Source: Magnolia sinica (taxonomy: Eukaryota; Streptophyta; Magnoliopsida; Magnoliales; Magnoliaceae). Taken from it: a stretch of 64,000 bases of DNA. The notes beneath the pieces were generated by a model. That model ran no database searches. It worked only from the letters and a program-made list of their open reading frames with translations, and had not been told where the DNA came from. The stretch is taken from positions 20,536,001 through 20,600,000 of the forward strand of contig NC_080581.1 of assembly GCF_029962835.1 (NCBI RefSeq), in the 5' to 3' direction. Numbering within the stretch: the first letter of the stretch is position 1; each line of letters begins with the position of its first letter. The position numbers were made by a program, and so were the translations under genes. Below are positions 1 through 12,540 of the stretch, piece by piece.

Positions 1-413
1 TTCTTTCCATCTATCTGTGCGTGTGGGTGTTTTGAGCTTTAATCCGATACGCAAATTTCAGTTTGCAATTAGTTTCAATTCACATTCTACTTGCATTACC
101 CTCTGTTTTTTATACAGTCCCAAAAATTTGTACTATGCAAGGGTGGAAAAGAATGAAAAATTGCATGTGTCAATGAGATATGAGGTGAAGTATCAATTCC
201 ATGTACATGCATGCATTCATATACATAAAGACAGGGAGAGAGGGAGGGAGAGAGATTGAGTAGAGTACCGGGAGATCGGAGGTTGAGGCAGAGGGAGAAT
301 CTTGGGAGTAGAGGTGCATGATTCCCCTCGTTTCTTCTATTCTAGGGTTTCCTGATGAGAAATGAACGGCCTGTGTCAAGGCCGATGCCTGAGTGAGCTC
401 TGAACCGGAATTC
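1..413 (+). promoter_or_regulatory. 5' flank and probable 5' UTR of the exon at 414
   Basis: No confident coding sequence is visible here. A purine-rich GAGA tract lies at about 231-256, and leader-like sequence continues to the ATG at 414. Plant 5' UTRs often carry such GA tracts. No convincing TATA box was found. The promoter assignment depends only on the exon call downstream. Confidence 0.25.
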
Positions 414-695
414 ATGGCGAGAGGTGGCCGGAAAGCGTCTTCTTCTGCTGCTGCGGCGGCTGCACCGCTGCTGGTAGAGGTGGCGGACATGGTCAAAGAT
501 CGAGGAGAGCAAGGCGACCATAGAGGAATGAAGGAGATGAGAGAAAATTCTCGCAGACAGACTTCAAGCCTGTTTGGCGCGCGAGATTCAGTAGCATTAG
601 ACAGAATGGAATTGGTTTGGTACAATGATCATCCAGTGTCAGGGTTTGTCTTGAAATCCCAAGTTTCAAAGGACATGTTATTCCGTGTTTGGAAG
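414..695 (+). CDS. Candidate first coding exon of an unidentified gene (partial)
   Basis: An ATG at 414 opens 94 codons that end exactly at a consensus donor (AAG then GTAAGC, GT at 696-697), so the intron would be phase 0. The peptide starts MARGGRKASSS, followed by an alanine run. A charged middle section follows, and the end is hydrophobic (near MELVWYNDHPVSGF, about residues 66-79). I do not recognise the family. The frame continues past the donor to 800, but those extra codons enter a foldback element from about 716, which favours splicing at 696. No second exon was found, so the gene has a very long intron, is a fragment, or is not real. The start is chosen as the first ATG before the alanine run. 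An in-frame ATG at 393 would add seven residues. Confidence 0.4.
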
Positions 696-715
696 GTAAG
701 CGTTGAAAATGTAAA

Positions 716-1232
716 CTCTAGATTTTATCTCGAGGACTCTGGCAGTCGCAGGAAGTTCCTGCACTGGAAACCTAGATGGGGCACACCGTGGTGTTTATGA
801 GAAATCCCCTCCGTCCATCCGTTTTGTGAGCTCATTTTAGGACGAAAGGAAAATTTTAGTAGGATCCAAGACTCAAATGGACCGCACTAATGGAAAAGGT
901 GGGTAGGAAAATTCCTACCGTTGAATCCTCCCTGGCCTACAGTGATGTTTACCTGCCATCCATACCGTTCAAAACGTTATTCCTACTGGGATAAACTGAG
1001 AACACAAATATTACGGTGATTCAAAACCAGTGGCTCCACAAATATTTCAACCATGGACGTTTTTGGCCTACTTTAGTATTTGGATCCAGCTCAACTTTGG
1101 ATTCATGTCTTAAAATCAGCTCACAAAAAGTATAGACGGGGTGGATTTCTCATAAACATCACCGTGGGCCCATCTTAGTTCCCGGTGCAGGAACCTTCCA
1201 GTGAAAGCCTTCAGCAGGAAATCTGTGTTTGG
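716..1232. mobile_element. Foldback MITE-like element, copy 1 (full)
   Basis: The two ends are imperfect inverted repeats over about 110 bp. The left arm runs from TTCCTGCACTGG through GGTGTTTATGAGAAATCC to the CCGTCCATCC motif. The right arm carries the complement, with GGATTTCTCATAAACATCAC and TTCCCGGTGCAGGAA. The middle has the family hallmark ACAGTGATGTTTACCTGCCA. There is no coding capacity. No target duplication could be fixed. It lies in the intron of the candidate gene at 414, just past the donor. Confidence 0.75.
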
Positions 1233-1344
1233 GTTGGCATGGCTCCACTCTGATTTGACTCCATCCATCGTATCCAAAGCACTCAAGTGGACTACGCCAT
1301 ATGAATCAATGGAGATAATGATTCCACTGTTAAAACCTTAAAAG

Positions 1345-2890
1345 GACGAGCTATAGATGTCCTAAAGTGGGGTGAATATGGCAATACAAAATATTTCAAT
1401 GCAATATGGAATAATAAAACAAATATACTCAATTGTTTAGAGTACCGAATTCTTGATATCAAATAGTTCGTAGGACAACCTTCATGTAAAATATATAGGC
1501 AGGACAACCTTATTTCACGACGACTTTGAGATCAAAATATTAAACTTACCAAAAAACGATCAATCACAAAGAAAACATATAAAAAATAAATCAATCACTA
1601 TAATGCACAAAGAGTTATAGTAGTTCGGTGGTTGACTTCACACCTACTCCACTCCCAAAATTACTACCCTCGTAATTTTGGCTTTCACTATTCAAGGTTT
1701 TCATAGTTCACTTTAACAACCTTATACGGTCTATGAGATTTTCACGGGCTCACCACAACAAAACCCACTATGTGATTTTCACGGGTTCACCACAACAAAA
1801 CCCACTTTGTGATTTTCACGGGCTTACCACAAAACAATCCTTTTGAGATTTTATGGCTATCTCAGAAAAACTCAAATATAAATGAAAGTAAAACAGTACT
1901 TATCTTCAATTGGCAAGTCGAAAACATAATTGTAGTTTTGAATGTAACAATCTCCTTTATCGGGATATAAATGAAGCCGTGTATGCGTTCAACCTAAAAA
2001 AAAAATGTAGGGATCTAATATATTTTCAATGAAACGAACAATACCCTAATGCTGCAAATTCGATTCTTTAAATCTCAAGTAGAGTATGGATTAATATAGT
2101 AAAACAGTTTAAACAAACTTGAGAAAAATAATATAATTAGCTGAATCAAATATAAGAATTACCTCTCAAATAGCTTAAAGAGGCTTGGACTTTCACTCTT
2201 TTTATTGAGAAGATGAATCTGTCTTTTTCAGTTTTTGAAAGAGTGAGAGAAAGTCTCTATTTATAGCCAAAGGCATTGAAAATTCGGCTAGCCGAATTCC
2301 AACAATTGCGTTCTAACGGATATTTGGATTTCGCAGGAAGAAATCTTTCAAAATTTTGTTTGTCGAACCTCCAGTTCAGCTGGCCGAATCTTAATGAGAT
2401 CCAAAATCTTATCTCACTGGAAACTTGACCAAACATCCTTCAGGCTAGCCGAGCGGGCAGGTTCGGCTGGACGAACTCAAGGTTGGGTTGGCCGAACTTG
2501 CTCTGGAAATTTTGTCTTGTTGTATACTTGCCCGAATAATGTTGGGTTGGCCGAAGGTAGTTAGGCTGGCCAAACCTGATCGGGTTGGGCTAACTCTAGT
2601 GTATTTTACTTAGAATAATATGTTATCGTAATATTATGTGAAATACACCTAATCTAAGGTCAATCTAAGGTAATACCACCTGATGGTTGACAAGTACAAA
2701 GTGTTCTGATCTTCAAACCAAGTAAGGCTTTAAAGGCTTGAGATGTTGATCGAGTCTTTACGAGGTATTTGTGAGTTGTCAAAGCGTATCTTCATGAGTG
2801 TTTGTGCTCCTTTCAGGACTACAAAATTTTGACAATTTTAGTTGTGCTTAAGTATAAGCACTTAGAACCCTTCTTACGGCCCATGATAAT
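1345..2890 (+). repeat. Dispersed noncoding repeat family, copy A
   Basis: It shares an ordered set of landmarks with 18184-20060 and 54134-55730. These are an opening resembling GATGTCCTA...GGGGTGAATA, a stretch ACTACTCCACTCCCAAAATT then ACCCTCGTAATTTTGGC, a tandem run of GATTTTCACGGG plus CACCACAACAAAACCCAC at about 1735-1830, a block rich in GGCTGGCCGAA-like words at 2280-2590, and a tail near CTACAAAATTTTGACAATTT (about 2820). It is probably LTR-derived, but no boundary with a target duplication was found and no protein domain is present. Confidence 0.6.
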
Positions 2891-3421
2891 GTTTATGTTA
2901 GTCATACAGACCTAGACTTGGATGAAGGAAAAACAATTATCCAATTGATATAATTTTGTGGTGTTGTCCATTTGAGCTCTGGATATGCTTATTTTAAGGC
3001 GCAATCCCTAAAACGATCACATCAAACATATCGATAATTTGGATATAACACATACATTATGATTAGGCTAACATAACTTCAATACACTACCTCTGAGGTC
3101 GGGCAATCTGCTTCGTGAAACCTCCATGGTGTGTTGACATCACAAGTTTGTGGGCCCCACCATGATGTATGTAATATATTGAAACTATTCGTCCATTTGG
3201 CGAGCACATTTTAATTCATGATCTCAAAAATAAGACAGATTTAAGGCTCCTGTGGACCACACTGCAGAAAAGCAATGGAGATGTAGGGATTGAACTTGTA
3301 CCGTTGGAACATTCTTGGGGTCACAAAAGTTTTGGATCAATTTAACAAATTTTCCCCTAATCCATTTCTGTGTGACTATATGCAACACCCTGAATTTTCA
3401 CTATTTTGGATTTCCAAAATT

Positions 3422-3424
<3 letters not shown>

Positions 3425-3463
<39 letters not shown>
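3425..3463. repeat. (TA)n microsatellite
   Basis: An uninterrupted run of about 19 TA units, some 45 bp inside the left end of the solo LTR. Confidence 0.98.
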
Positions 3464-3465
<2 letters not shown>

Positions 3466-4403
3466 ATATATCACTAGCCTATATTGTCACTTACTGACCC
3501 TTGACGTTCGGGGTGAACCTATACGTGAGAGGTACCTGAAAAGAATCCGCCTGATCACTTAAACATTAAGTTTAGCCTCGTGAATTGTTCATTTAGGGCC
3601 CAAATCTAACCGGTCTATCACTGACTAATCAAGACAACCATAACTAAATTAAAGATATACACAAAGTCAAGCCAGTTATGGGTCGTATCTTAATTAACGA
3701 ACCAAGTCAACTTACTTATTCATTTAGCCCAAGAACCAATGGTTTAGAGTGATCATGATTGAATCACCATTTTTACTAATTTTGAATAGGCCACACTATG
3801 AACATAATTAATTCATACCATAATCATTGCGCACAAGAAATCTCACTACCTAATTCATTCTAGAAATGCATTGATTATCTAAACAAGATCTATACTGCTC
3901 GTTAGTGGGTCCGAAATTATAGAATAATGTCTATCTCACTAGGTTTGATGTCCATCATGAGTAACGAACCAAGAAAATGCATAGAATTGCTCAACTTGGG
4001 CCAAAAGCTAAATGCTTGAAACGCGCGAATCCCCTACGCTGAAATCTCAAAACTTACGTGAAATAAACATTTCGCTCTTTCGCGAAGTTGCAGCTTTTCA
4101 ACCATTAGATCGCAACCAAACTCGAAGCGTGAGTTAAGGATATTTTTCTTCTCATATCCGTATAACTATGGCCTCAATCGATCACCGACGATCGTTTATT
4201 GCAAGTAGAGCCCCCACGGTCGATTGAGGCATTTGATCTCTACCCAATTTGGACGAATCGCTCATCCTATGATGGGGCACCTGCACCATGGTGCGGATGA
4301 GCCAGCGAGCCCCCGTAGGGGCCTTGCAAATCAAAATTAAGCCCACTAGGGGCATGCATGTTAGAAAAAGGACCCTCATGGTCATTTAAACACAATTTCT
4401 AGA

Positions 4404-4412
4404 CTATTTAAG
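4404..4412 (+). promoter_or_regulatory. Possible LTR TATA box
   Basis: CTATTTAAG lies about 1 kb into the LTR. A GAGAGAGGCAG-type purine tract follows within 60 bp, at about 4461-4490. The solo LTR at 15949 has the same order, with CTATATATGG followed by a long GA tract. That supports a U3/R junction here, but the motif alone is weak. Confidence 0.35.
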
Positions 4413-6949
4413 CCCAAAAATCACTCCCTCACTCCTATACAATTTTTTTTTGTTGCAAGGGAGAGAGGCAGTGGGGAGAATGGAGGAAGGAGCTCCTTCC
4501 CCTTACCGCTGCCTACAAAGGGCCCTGCAACTGCGCCCCACCATAGAGAGCAGCCTACCTGTGATAGAAAGGTAACCCTCCAGCCCTCTCCAAATTTCAA
4601 CATTGTAGAACTATTTGCATGTGCCCTTATAAGCTAATTCAGTTGGCGTAGGGCCTCGATACGCCAATTCGCGGACTTGAAACCTTAAAAGCAGCACCAC
4701 AAATTGACAGACTACTCCTAGGTGCTGATCATTACCTTTAAGTTGCTAATTATCGAACCTATGTCGCAATTAGTGATTGTATAGTGAAATTTGGAATTTG
4801 CATGCTAAACATTGAGAAATTCTTAGTGTAATACCCTCCATGAATTATGAATTTTGTCTAGAATAGTTGATCCTTGATTACATGTTAGAATAAACTGTTT
4901 TGTTGAAATTTTCATGCCCATATGCTCCACGTTCTCCCCTTGATACTTGTACGTAATTATCTAGTTGTTGTAAATTATGCGATGATTGAAAAATGTACTT
5001 GCATGCCTTTGTTTACCCATATTAGCTAGAATATCCTGAGGTACTGATGAATTTGGTTGTTTATTATTGAGTAAAATTGTTTGTGGCCTGCTATAGAATT
5101 TTAGTCTAATGGTAATTGGGTTGGCCAACAAAATCAGAAAGATTCGGAAGGGCAGCCCTACCGGATCGGCTACCTTAGGCCAATCGGACCAATTCGGGCC
5201 GAAGAGGGACAATTGACAGTATTTGGACTACGCAAGATGCTTACACCCAGTGCCGGTTGCACCGTACGTCACCTGAGTCAACCAATTTAGTCCACCAGTT
5301 AGCCAACCATGTATGTTCACGCCTGCCTAAATCTGAAGCACCTCATACCTTTGAGAGGCCTACTATTAACTGTTAGTGATACGATCCCTAAGTCTCGGGA
5401 ACCGGGCATAGTGGTATGGGACACTGTGTTCGTACTGTCGGCCTACGCTGGGGTGATGAGCCTCCTCATAGTGACCAACGAGCACATGGGGTGATAGATC
5501 CTTTTTCGAACGACCCCCATCAAATTATCTGGCTGATGGTTCCGTGCTAGAGTACTGTTCGAACAACTCGAGCATGAATAGAATTGGGTGACAAGCCCTT
5601 CCCTATGTTGATTTGGTTATGTGACAAGCCCTTCCCTATGTTGATTTGGTTATGTGACAAGCCCGCACCTCAGAACTGAGTGATTATACTCGGTGTTTGC
5701 GTGACGACCCATACTGAGTTAATCCTCATACCTTTGGGTATAATGCATTACCTTTGGAATTATTAATTTGTGAGACAGATGGATGATACCTAAATTTGGA
5801 TCATGGATCGCAGGCTCAGAGCCACTACGGCCGCTCGGAGCCAAGTGATCTGGATAAGGCTATTGATTAAATGAAGGTGTTTCGGCTTCCCAAATCTTGC
5901 TGGATGAACAGACTTAATTAAATACTCTGCTAACATGAATATTTATAGCATTGCATTAGCATAGGTTGGTGACTTGACAGTCGAGGTTGCATTGAGGGAG
6001 TGTTGGTCATATACGAACGTATATATGGTGTCGCTTGAGGGAGTGTTGGATGGTGAGGGCATGCATCATATCATAAAACTATGCATGTGCATTAACAAGA
6101 GTATCTAGGAATCGTGTGCTTAGTTCCTTCTCATTATTCGCGCATGTGGAATTGATAACTTGATGCTAATGGAACTACTGATTTAATCACTTACTCCCAC
6201 TCTGGGATGATTTTTTAAAACACCAACCAAACACTTTCGTAGATGCAGGTACTAGGAATCCGATGCGTTGGAGAAGGCTCACACGGACTTAGAGGATGAG
6301 TCCTCGTATACCCATTTGTTCAGTGGGCCAATGTAGGACCCCCATAGGTCATCGATGAGATCTTAGAGTTGACACATTTGTAAATTTTGGTTGGTATATT
6401 TTGCTCAGCGGTAGTCCCGTACTCTGGATGAATATGTTTTACTGATAGTTGATTTACTTGCATTAAATTCACGGTTATTCTAGAGTACATCCCATAGTCT
6501 ATTTTTAATTCTATGAACTGCTCAAATGACAGTTAAAATGAATTATAAAATCCTTCTTCCGTAAAGCATAAGTGACACCCGAGATATCAAAGGTCGAGTA
6601 TTTACTCGGCCTCCGAAATCTGGGGCGTTACACCATATGAATAGTTTAGATAGAAAATAAACATCATGGTAGGCACTAGAAATGTTTCAATGGTGGGAAT
6701 CATTGTCCCCACTACTTTTTGGCATGGTCCACTTGAGCTTTGGATATGATTCATTTTTGGGTTCATGTATTAAAATGATCTCACGACATGAATGGAGGGT
6801 ATGGATATAATAAATACATTATGGTGGGACCCGTAGGACTTGGTGACGTCAACACCGCACCTAGGTATGTGGTGTGTGGCACACGCACACCAGACAATCG
6901 ACTTCCCCAATAATCCATCGAAGTACACTGTTTGAAAATGTCACACACC

Positions 6950-7160
6950 CCCACCTTCCTGGTGTGTTGATGTCACCACATTTTGTGGATCCCACCATGG
7001 TGTGTGTGTTATATCCACATCGTCCATCCATTTTGTGAGATCATTTTATGGCAGGGGAGATGCAAGCTAATGGCACTCATCGTTGAAATCTTTCTAGGGC
7101 CCACTGTGATGTTTATTTGCCATCCAACCTGACTTGGATGAGAGGAAAACATACATACCA
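6950..7160. mobile_element. Foldback element, copy 3 (left half only)
   Basis: The sequence GATCCCACCATGGTGTGTG, followed by ATATCCACATCGTCCATCCA and GGGCCCACTGTGATGTTTAT, is the left arm and middle of the family. The match stops where the SINE at 7160 begins and does not resume after it. Confidence 0.6.
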
Positions 7161-7280
7161 GTGTGAGCTTCTTCTTCTTCTTTTTTCACACTCTCTCACA
7201 CACCGCACTGGTATTAGAACCTATGACCTCTTCCTTGAAACCTATGTGAATCTACCACTGAGCCATGAGTAGGGACCCAA
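7160..7280 (-). mobile_element. tRNA-derived SINE-like element
   Basis: Read on the minus strand there is an A-box-like TGGCTCAGTGGTAGA followed about 30 bases on by a B-box-like GGTTCTAATACC. The element then ends in a purine-rich AAAAAAGAAGAAGAAGAAG tail. This is the layout of tRNA-derived plant SINEs. The B box departs from the consensus GGTTCGANTCC. No target duplication was found. Confidence 0.5.
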
Positions 7281-7387
7281 ATAGCTCCAATCCAATACTA
7301 TCTAATACCTTCTAATACATTGACGACCCTAAATGTCTTTCTATGGGTGCATTGATATTTATATGTGAAGGGGAAAAAGGCACAGCT

Positions 7388-7905
7388 TTGGTGGATACCC
7401 GGATACACCAAGGTGGGTGGGATCCCTGAATGTGGGACCCACTATGATGTATGTGTTTTATATCCACGCAATCCAACCGTTATGAAAGCTCATTTTAGGG
7501 CACGATCCAAAAAAAATAAAATGAAGCATATCCAACTCTTAAGTGGACCATGATATAGGAAACAATGATAATCAACCATTAAAAACTTCTCGTGGGCCAC
7601 AAAAGTTTTGGATCAAGTTGATATTTGGGTGGTCTCTTCGTCCGAGTCTCTGTGACCTTATCAATAGGTTAGATGGTAAATAAAAAATTTTAATGGCCCC
7701 ATGAATTTGTTTTTTTTGTTTAATGGTGGGTATTCAATCATTACTATTTCTATGGTCCACCTAAGGTTTGGATGTACTTCATTTTTTGGATTATGCCCTA
7801 AAATGATCTTTCAATTAACCATGGTGGATACAAGGATCCACCCAAACCATGCCCATAGTTGGGTTGGGTTGTTGTGGGCCCATGTGATGTGATGTGTGAT
7901 AACAT
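7388..7905. mobile_element. Foldback element, copy 4 (full)
   Basis: All family modules occur in order. They are GTGGGACCCACTATGATGTA, TATCCACGCAATCCAACCG, AAGTGGACCATGATATAGGA, ACAAAAGTTTTGGATCAAG, TGTGACCTTATCAATAGG, TTTAATGGTGGG, and the right arm ending GGGCCCATGTGATG. There is no coding capacity. Confidence 0.75.
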
Positions 7906-8763
7906 CCAACCAACTAGGAAACATATACTTGATTGTCCAATCTTACATAGAGTTGTAGATGAGTCGAACCGAGTCGAGCTTCGCACAGCTCGTCTCGGCT
8001 CGGCCATTAGCTAACCCAGCTCGAACTCGGCTCGGCTCGGTCCTTGAGACTGTCTAGCCAGCTCGACTCAGTTGGGTCAGCAGTTTGAGCTGAGTTTGAG
8101 CTTATGCGGCATTTTCTCAAACATGTAGAATGCATCTTCAATTTCTCAAAGAATGCGAAACAATAACAATATTTTTACATGTATTTTATCCAACACCTAG
8201 AGAGCAGCATCAAAATCAAACACCCAATGAGTAGCATCAAAATCAAACACTCGGCGTATCCATTCCTTCCTCGCCAACACTTCGTTGAGTCATTTCATCA
8301 AACACTCGGTGAGCAACATCCATATCAAAATAACCGAGTTGTGAGACTCGTATCCTAGCCTGTACCATTCTATAGGCTCCTGCGGTCCTCCCGGTCGAAT
8401 TCCGGCGACTTGCGATGCGTAGATAGCATTTGCATGTGACTTTGAGTGTCTTCCTGTAATTTCGAGTCGGCTTGACCTAAGACCTATGTCATTGTGACCG
8501 CATCGTCGCTGCGGTTCCAACGTCGCGTCTTGTATGACAATCCGAGATGTACATCAAAAGATGTAGGCCGTGCTTTATTTGAACCTTAATCGCATTTGTG
8601 GGACCCACCTATGGCATGACACGCCACCCTATGCATGCATGACATCATCATCCTCATAATTTCCTACCCACCTATGGCTAGTCTAGACCCCTAGCCACCT
8701 ATAGCTAGTCTAGACCCTTAACCCCCTCCCTTACATTCATTATGACATGCATTTATTACTCTT

Positions 8764-8782
8764 TCTCTCTCTCTCTCTCTCT
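8764..8782. repeat. (CT)n microsatellite within an LTR
   Basis: A short CT run, followed by more pyrimidine-rich sequence to about 8820. It may mark the transcribed start region of the LTR, as with the GA tract at 16741. Confidence 0.9.
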
Positions 8783-9288
8783 TATCTCTCTCCCTCCCTC
8801 TTTCTTTCTTATTTCCTAGCAAGAGAGAGAGCTCCCAACGTCCGTTAGAGCTCTCCATTTCCAACCCTTTTTGCAAGCTCTCCACCCCTAAATCCAACCC
8901 TCTAAAATCAATCTCAACCATTGAATTTTGTTCCTTTGGAGCTCTAGATCACATTGGTGAAAGGAGTCTAAGATCTAAGGTGGGTGCTTCTCTCTCTCTC
9001 TTTCTTTCTTATTTTTTTTTGTGATTTATGGCCCACTTGGATGAACCCCACCTTGAGGTATGTATTATCCTTTATCCAAACCGTCCAAGTCATGTGGACC
9101 CTACCTTATGGCGGTGGAAACACACAAGTATCGGTTTGATTTAAACCTTGATGAAATGTGGCCACATCGGCGTGGGACCCACCACTATGTTATTCCATGC
9201 CGTCCAGCGTCCAAGGACGCTGGACGTGGGACGTGAGGGTGGCTAACGTGAAGTGTGTGTTGGCATGGGCGTGTACTATCAGTTTTAA

Positions 9289-9310
9289 ATATATATATAT
9301 ATATATATAT
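9289..9310. repeat. (TA)n microsatellite
   Basis: About eleven TA units followed by GTGTGTG. Confidence 0.95.
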
Positions 9311-9959
9311 GTGTGTGCTTTGCTTTTTAAAGTTTAGGATGGGTCACTCATACAGGCCCTACCTTGATTCATAGAACTAATCTACACCGTCCATCCCATT
9401 CCTTAGCCTATTTTAAGCGTTGAGCCGAAATTTGAGACCGATCTGATAATCAAGCGGGCCATACCATAGGAAATAGCGGTATTACCATTAAAATACCTCC
9501 CTGATGCTCCTGTATATCAAAAACCACCTAATATTGGACTCGATGTGATTATATCGAGCCACAGGGACCAATGGCTGGGATGGATTTGTCTGTGGTGGGC
9601 CCCATCTATCAAAAACCATCAAATCACTGGTTTTTCAAAAAAAAAAGAAGGAATAAGAGGCAGCAGCATCTGCTGCTGCCGCTGTCAGAGGGTGGGCGGA
9701 CGGACCGAGCAGGCCCTCACGGCCCAACTGTGGGCCCCACCTCGATGCTTTTTGGCCATCAATACCATGCACTTGATGGGTCCCCTCGGACCAGCCGTCC
9801 ACCCCAAAAATCAGCCGTAAACGGAACTCAGGCGGGCCATACCATCTAAAATCATGTGAAGACATGCTTAAAACATATAAAATCATTTGGTGGGGCCTAC
9901 CTGAGTTTTGGATGTCACTGAAACTTAGTATGGACCGTCAGTCAGGTGGGACTCACACA

Positions 9960-10470
9960 ATGAATGGGCTGGATTTGTGAACCACATTTCGGTGGGCCCC
10001 ACATCCACCCCAAGTCCAGGTGACCTTATAAACAGGTTGGACGTCAAATGAACGTAACGGTGGGCTCCCTGCCCACGTAGGTTAAATGAAAAATAAACAT
10101 TACGGTGGGCCCCTCCCTGACCGCATGGCCCTGTGAACGGGTTGGGTGCACATAAACATTCCAGTGGGCCCTTGGTCCACACCACCCCATCAACAGGTTG
10201 TGCGGAAAATAAATATTACAGTGGGCCCATTTTGGATGGAAAATAAATATTACAGTGGGCCCTATCCAGGCCCACGTGACCTTATGAATAGATTGGATAA
10301 TAAATAAATATTACAGTGGGCCCTACCCTCGGCCCACGTGACCTTATGAACAGTTAGTTGGAAAATAAATATTATGTTGGGCCCTAGGTTGCTTGGAAAA
10401 TAAACATTACTGTGGGCCCCGGTCTGAATGTCCTTATTAATGGGTTGGATGAGAAATAAACATTATGGTA
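9960..10470. repeat. Tandem array of a foldback-element middle module
   Basis: The order of GGGCCC, CACGTGACCTTATGAA, a GGTTGGA-like word, and AAATAAATATTACAGTGGGC recurs at least seven times with a period of roughly 45-75 bp. The same order occurs once in the middle of each full foldback element. It reads as one module of that family copied in tandem inside the LTR. Confidence 0.6.
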
Positions 10471-10789
10471 AGCCCCACATGGGACCCACTTATGTATGTA
10501 TTGTAAACCATACCCTCCATTAGAGTGGGCTCCACCATGATGCATGTGTTTCATCCAACCGTCCAACCATTTTTTTGGGAAATGATTTTTTAGGTTTGGG
10601 ACGAAAATAAGACAGATTTATTTATCAGGTGGACCATAGTGCACGGTTAGGATTGAATGACTACCTTCGAAATCCTTGAGATCTTATGATTTGATTGGAT
10701 GGGAAATAAATGTTATGGCGGGCATTGGAAATTCTAGTAGTGGAAATCATTATCACCACTTATATTTGAGTGTGACTCATTTGATATAC

Positions 10790-12540
10790 ATGTGGCCCAT
10801 GTGGTGTGGCCCACTTACCATATTTATGGCCCATTGTTAAGGCCCACCTTGTTATGTATTTGAGGCCCGTGTGATGCGGCCCAGTAAATGTATTTAGGGC
10901 CCACGGGTCGAGGCCCAATATGATGTATATAAGGCCCATTTCAATGTGTGATTTCGCCATGATAAATGTATTGTATATCCACACCATTTAGCCCGCTGGA
11001 TGGTGGGACTTTCCCCCGATGTATATATTTTATATCCGCACTGTCTGCCCGTCTTGATGGTGGAGGGCTCGCTTGCTGCATGTGTTGGGCCCACCTACAC
11101 TATATAGGCCCACCATGCTATGTGTCCTTCACCCATACCGTCCACTTGTGCGGCCCGCCTAGATGTACGTATTTTGTATCCACACCGTCCATAATGTTGA
11201 GATAGTGCAGGACAATGTTTGATTGGCGCCGATTTTATATGGATATGTTTGGATAGTGCTAATCATCATATGTGGGCCATGAGTGGAGTAATATACATGT
11301 TATACCTACAACTATTGAAATGATTTTTAGTGCGGCCCATATAATGAGGCCCACCTTGATAAGTATATACGAGACCCATGTATGAGGCCCATTTGATGTA
11401 CTGGAGGCCCATGGGTCAAGGCCCAATAGGACGTACATAAGGCCCATTGTAGTGTGATTCCACCATGGTATTTATGTTGATTTTATAGTGGACTATACCT
11501 TGGGAGTAATGATGGTTTGATGTCCACATTGTAAGGATGATGTTGGTTTAATGTCCGCATTGTCACTCTCTCCCTAGGGCCCATTAATAGGCCTGTACCT
11601 GTAGCATATAGTCTGTCTAGGCCCATATTCGTTTTGATCAGAGCCCACCTCATATGTTCCACCCTAATCGTCCAGGTCATAGAGGACTAGCCTCGATGTA
11701 TGTTTTATTCACACCGTCCGTGGGATGTGTAACCCACTAGATGTATGCATTCTATGTCCTCACTAACCATCTAGTGGGGCCTATCTGCTGTATGTGCAGG
11801 GCCTACCTATTGTGCATTGTACGACTCATTGATGCGGCCCACTTGTTGTATATGAGGCCCATTAGTACGGCCCAATATATCGATCGCCATGATGTGTAGG
11901 CCCATGTGCTTCATGTGTAAGGCTCACCTGTGATGACTAATTAAGGCCACTTATTGGATATTTGGGCCCACCTTATGATTAACTCTATGCGGACTACTGC
12001 TTGGGAGCAGTGTTGGTTGAATGTCCACATTTTTGGGTAATGATGGTTAAACGCCCACATGGTGACCTTTCCTTAAGCCTAGTTAAACCCATTCTCATCG
12101 ATATTTATTGTATAGGCCGATTTATTGAGGCTGATTTTGATTGCCAAGGCCGAGTATCGAGGCCGGTTCCGAGTGTCGAATTCGATTATTAAGGCCGATT
12201 TCGTTTGTCGAGACCTATTTGATGTATATGCGACCTGTAGTTGAGGCCCAATGAGATGTGTATTCGGTCTGCGTAATGTATATGCAGCCCGTGTTTAAGG
12301 CCTAATATGAATAGGAGGTCTATGTAATAAGGCCCATTGAGATGTGTATTAGGCCCATGATGCATGACCTATTTGATGTATTCGAGACTCATGTGCAGGG
12401 CCCATATGTCATGTATTTGAGGCCCATGAGCAGGGCCCACTTATTGCGTATATGTGACCCTTGAGTAATGCTCATTGTGTTGTATATTAGGCCTTTATGT
12501 AAGGCTGTGGGCCCATTATATGTTTGGTTTTATGTGGGCC
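10790..12540. repeat. Degenerate GGCCCA / ATGTAT-rich repetitive stretch
   Basis: Short phrases such as AGGCCCATTTGATGTA, GGCCCACCTTGATAAGTA and GAGGCCCATGAGCAGGGCCC recur every 25-45 bp with heavy divergence. No protein or RNA gene is seen. It may be an older, more decayed continuation of the array at 9960. Confidence 0.5.

Larger units (their letters stand above)
3381..6632 (+). mobile_element. Large solo LTR, Ty3/gypsy-like (3.25 kb)
   Basis: It starts TGCAACACCCTGAATTTTC and ends CTGGGGCGTTACA, the TG...CA pattern with the CACCC / GGGGCG ends common in chromovirus-type plant LTRs. It is flanked by CTATA (3376-3380) and CCATA (6633-6637), a 5 bp target duplication with one mismatch. The sequence on either side joins seamlessly into one foldback element. 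No gag or pol motif and no second LTR copy is seen inside, so it is best read as a solo LTR left by recombination. A noncoding LTR element of unusual form is the alternative. Confidence 0.75.
3095..6905. mobile_element. Foldback element, copy 2, split by a solo LTR
   Basis: The left part (to 3375) has GTGGGCCCCACCATGATGTA and then the family middle, ending at CTGTGTGACTATA. The right part resumes at 6638 with TGAATAGTTTAGAT, the same place in the family pattern, and ends with a complementary arm holding CATTATGGTGGGACCC. The outer tips GTCGGGCAATCTG and the complement of CAGACAATCGACT also pair. The 3.25 kb between them is the LTR at 3381-6632. Confidence 0.75.

Noticed and set aside
170-625. 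A 151-codon minus-strand frame overlapping the candidate exon
   Set aside because: It has no recognisable domain. The plus-strand frame ends at a good splice donor and is preferred.
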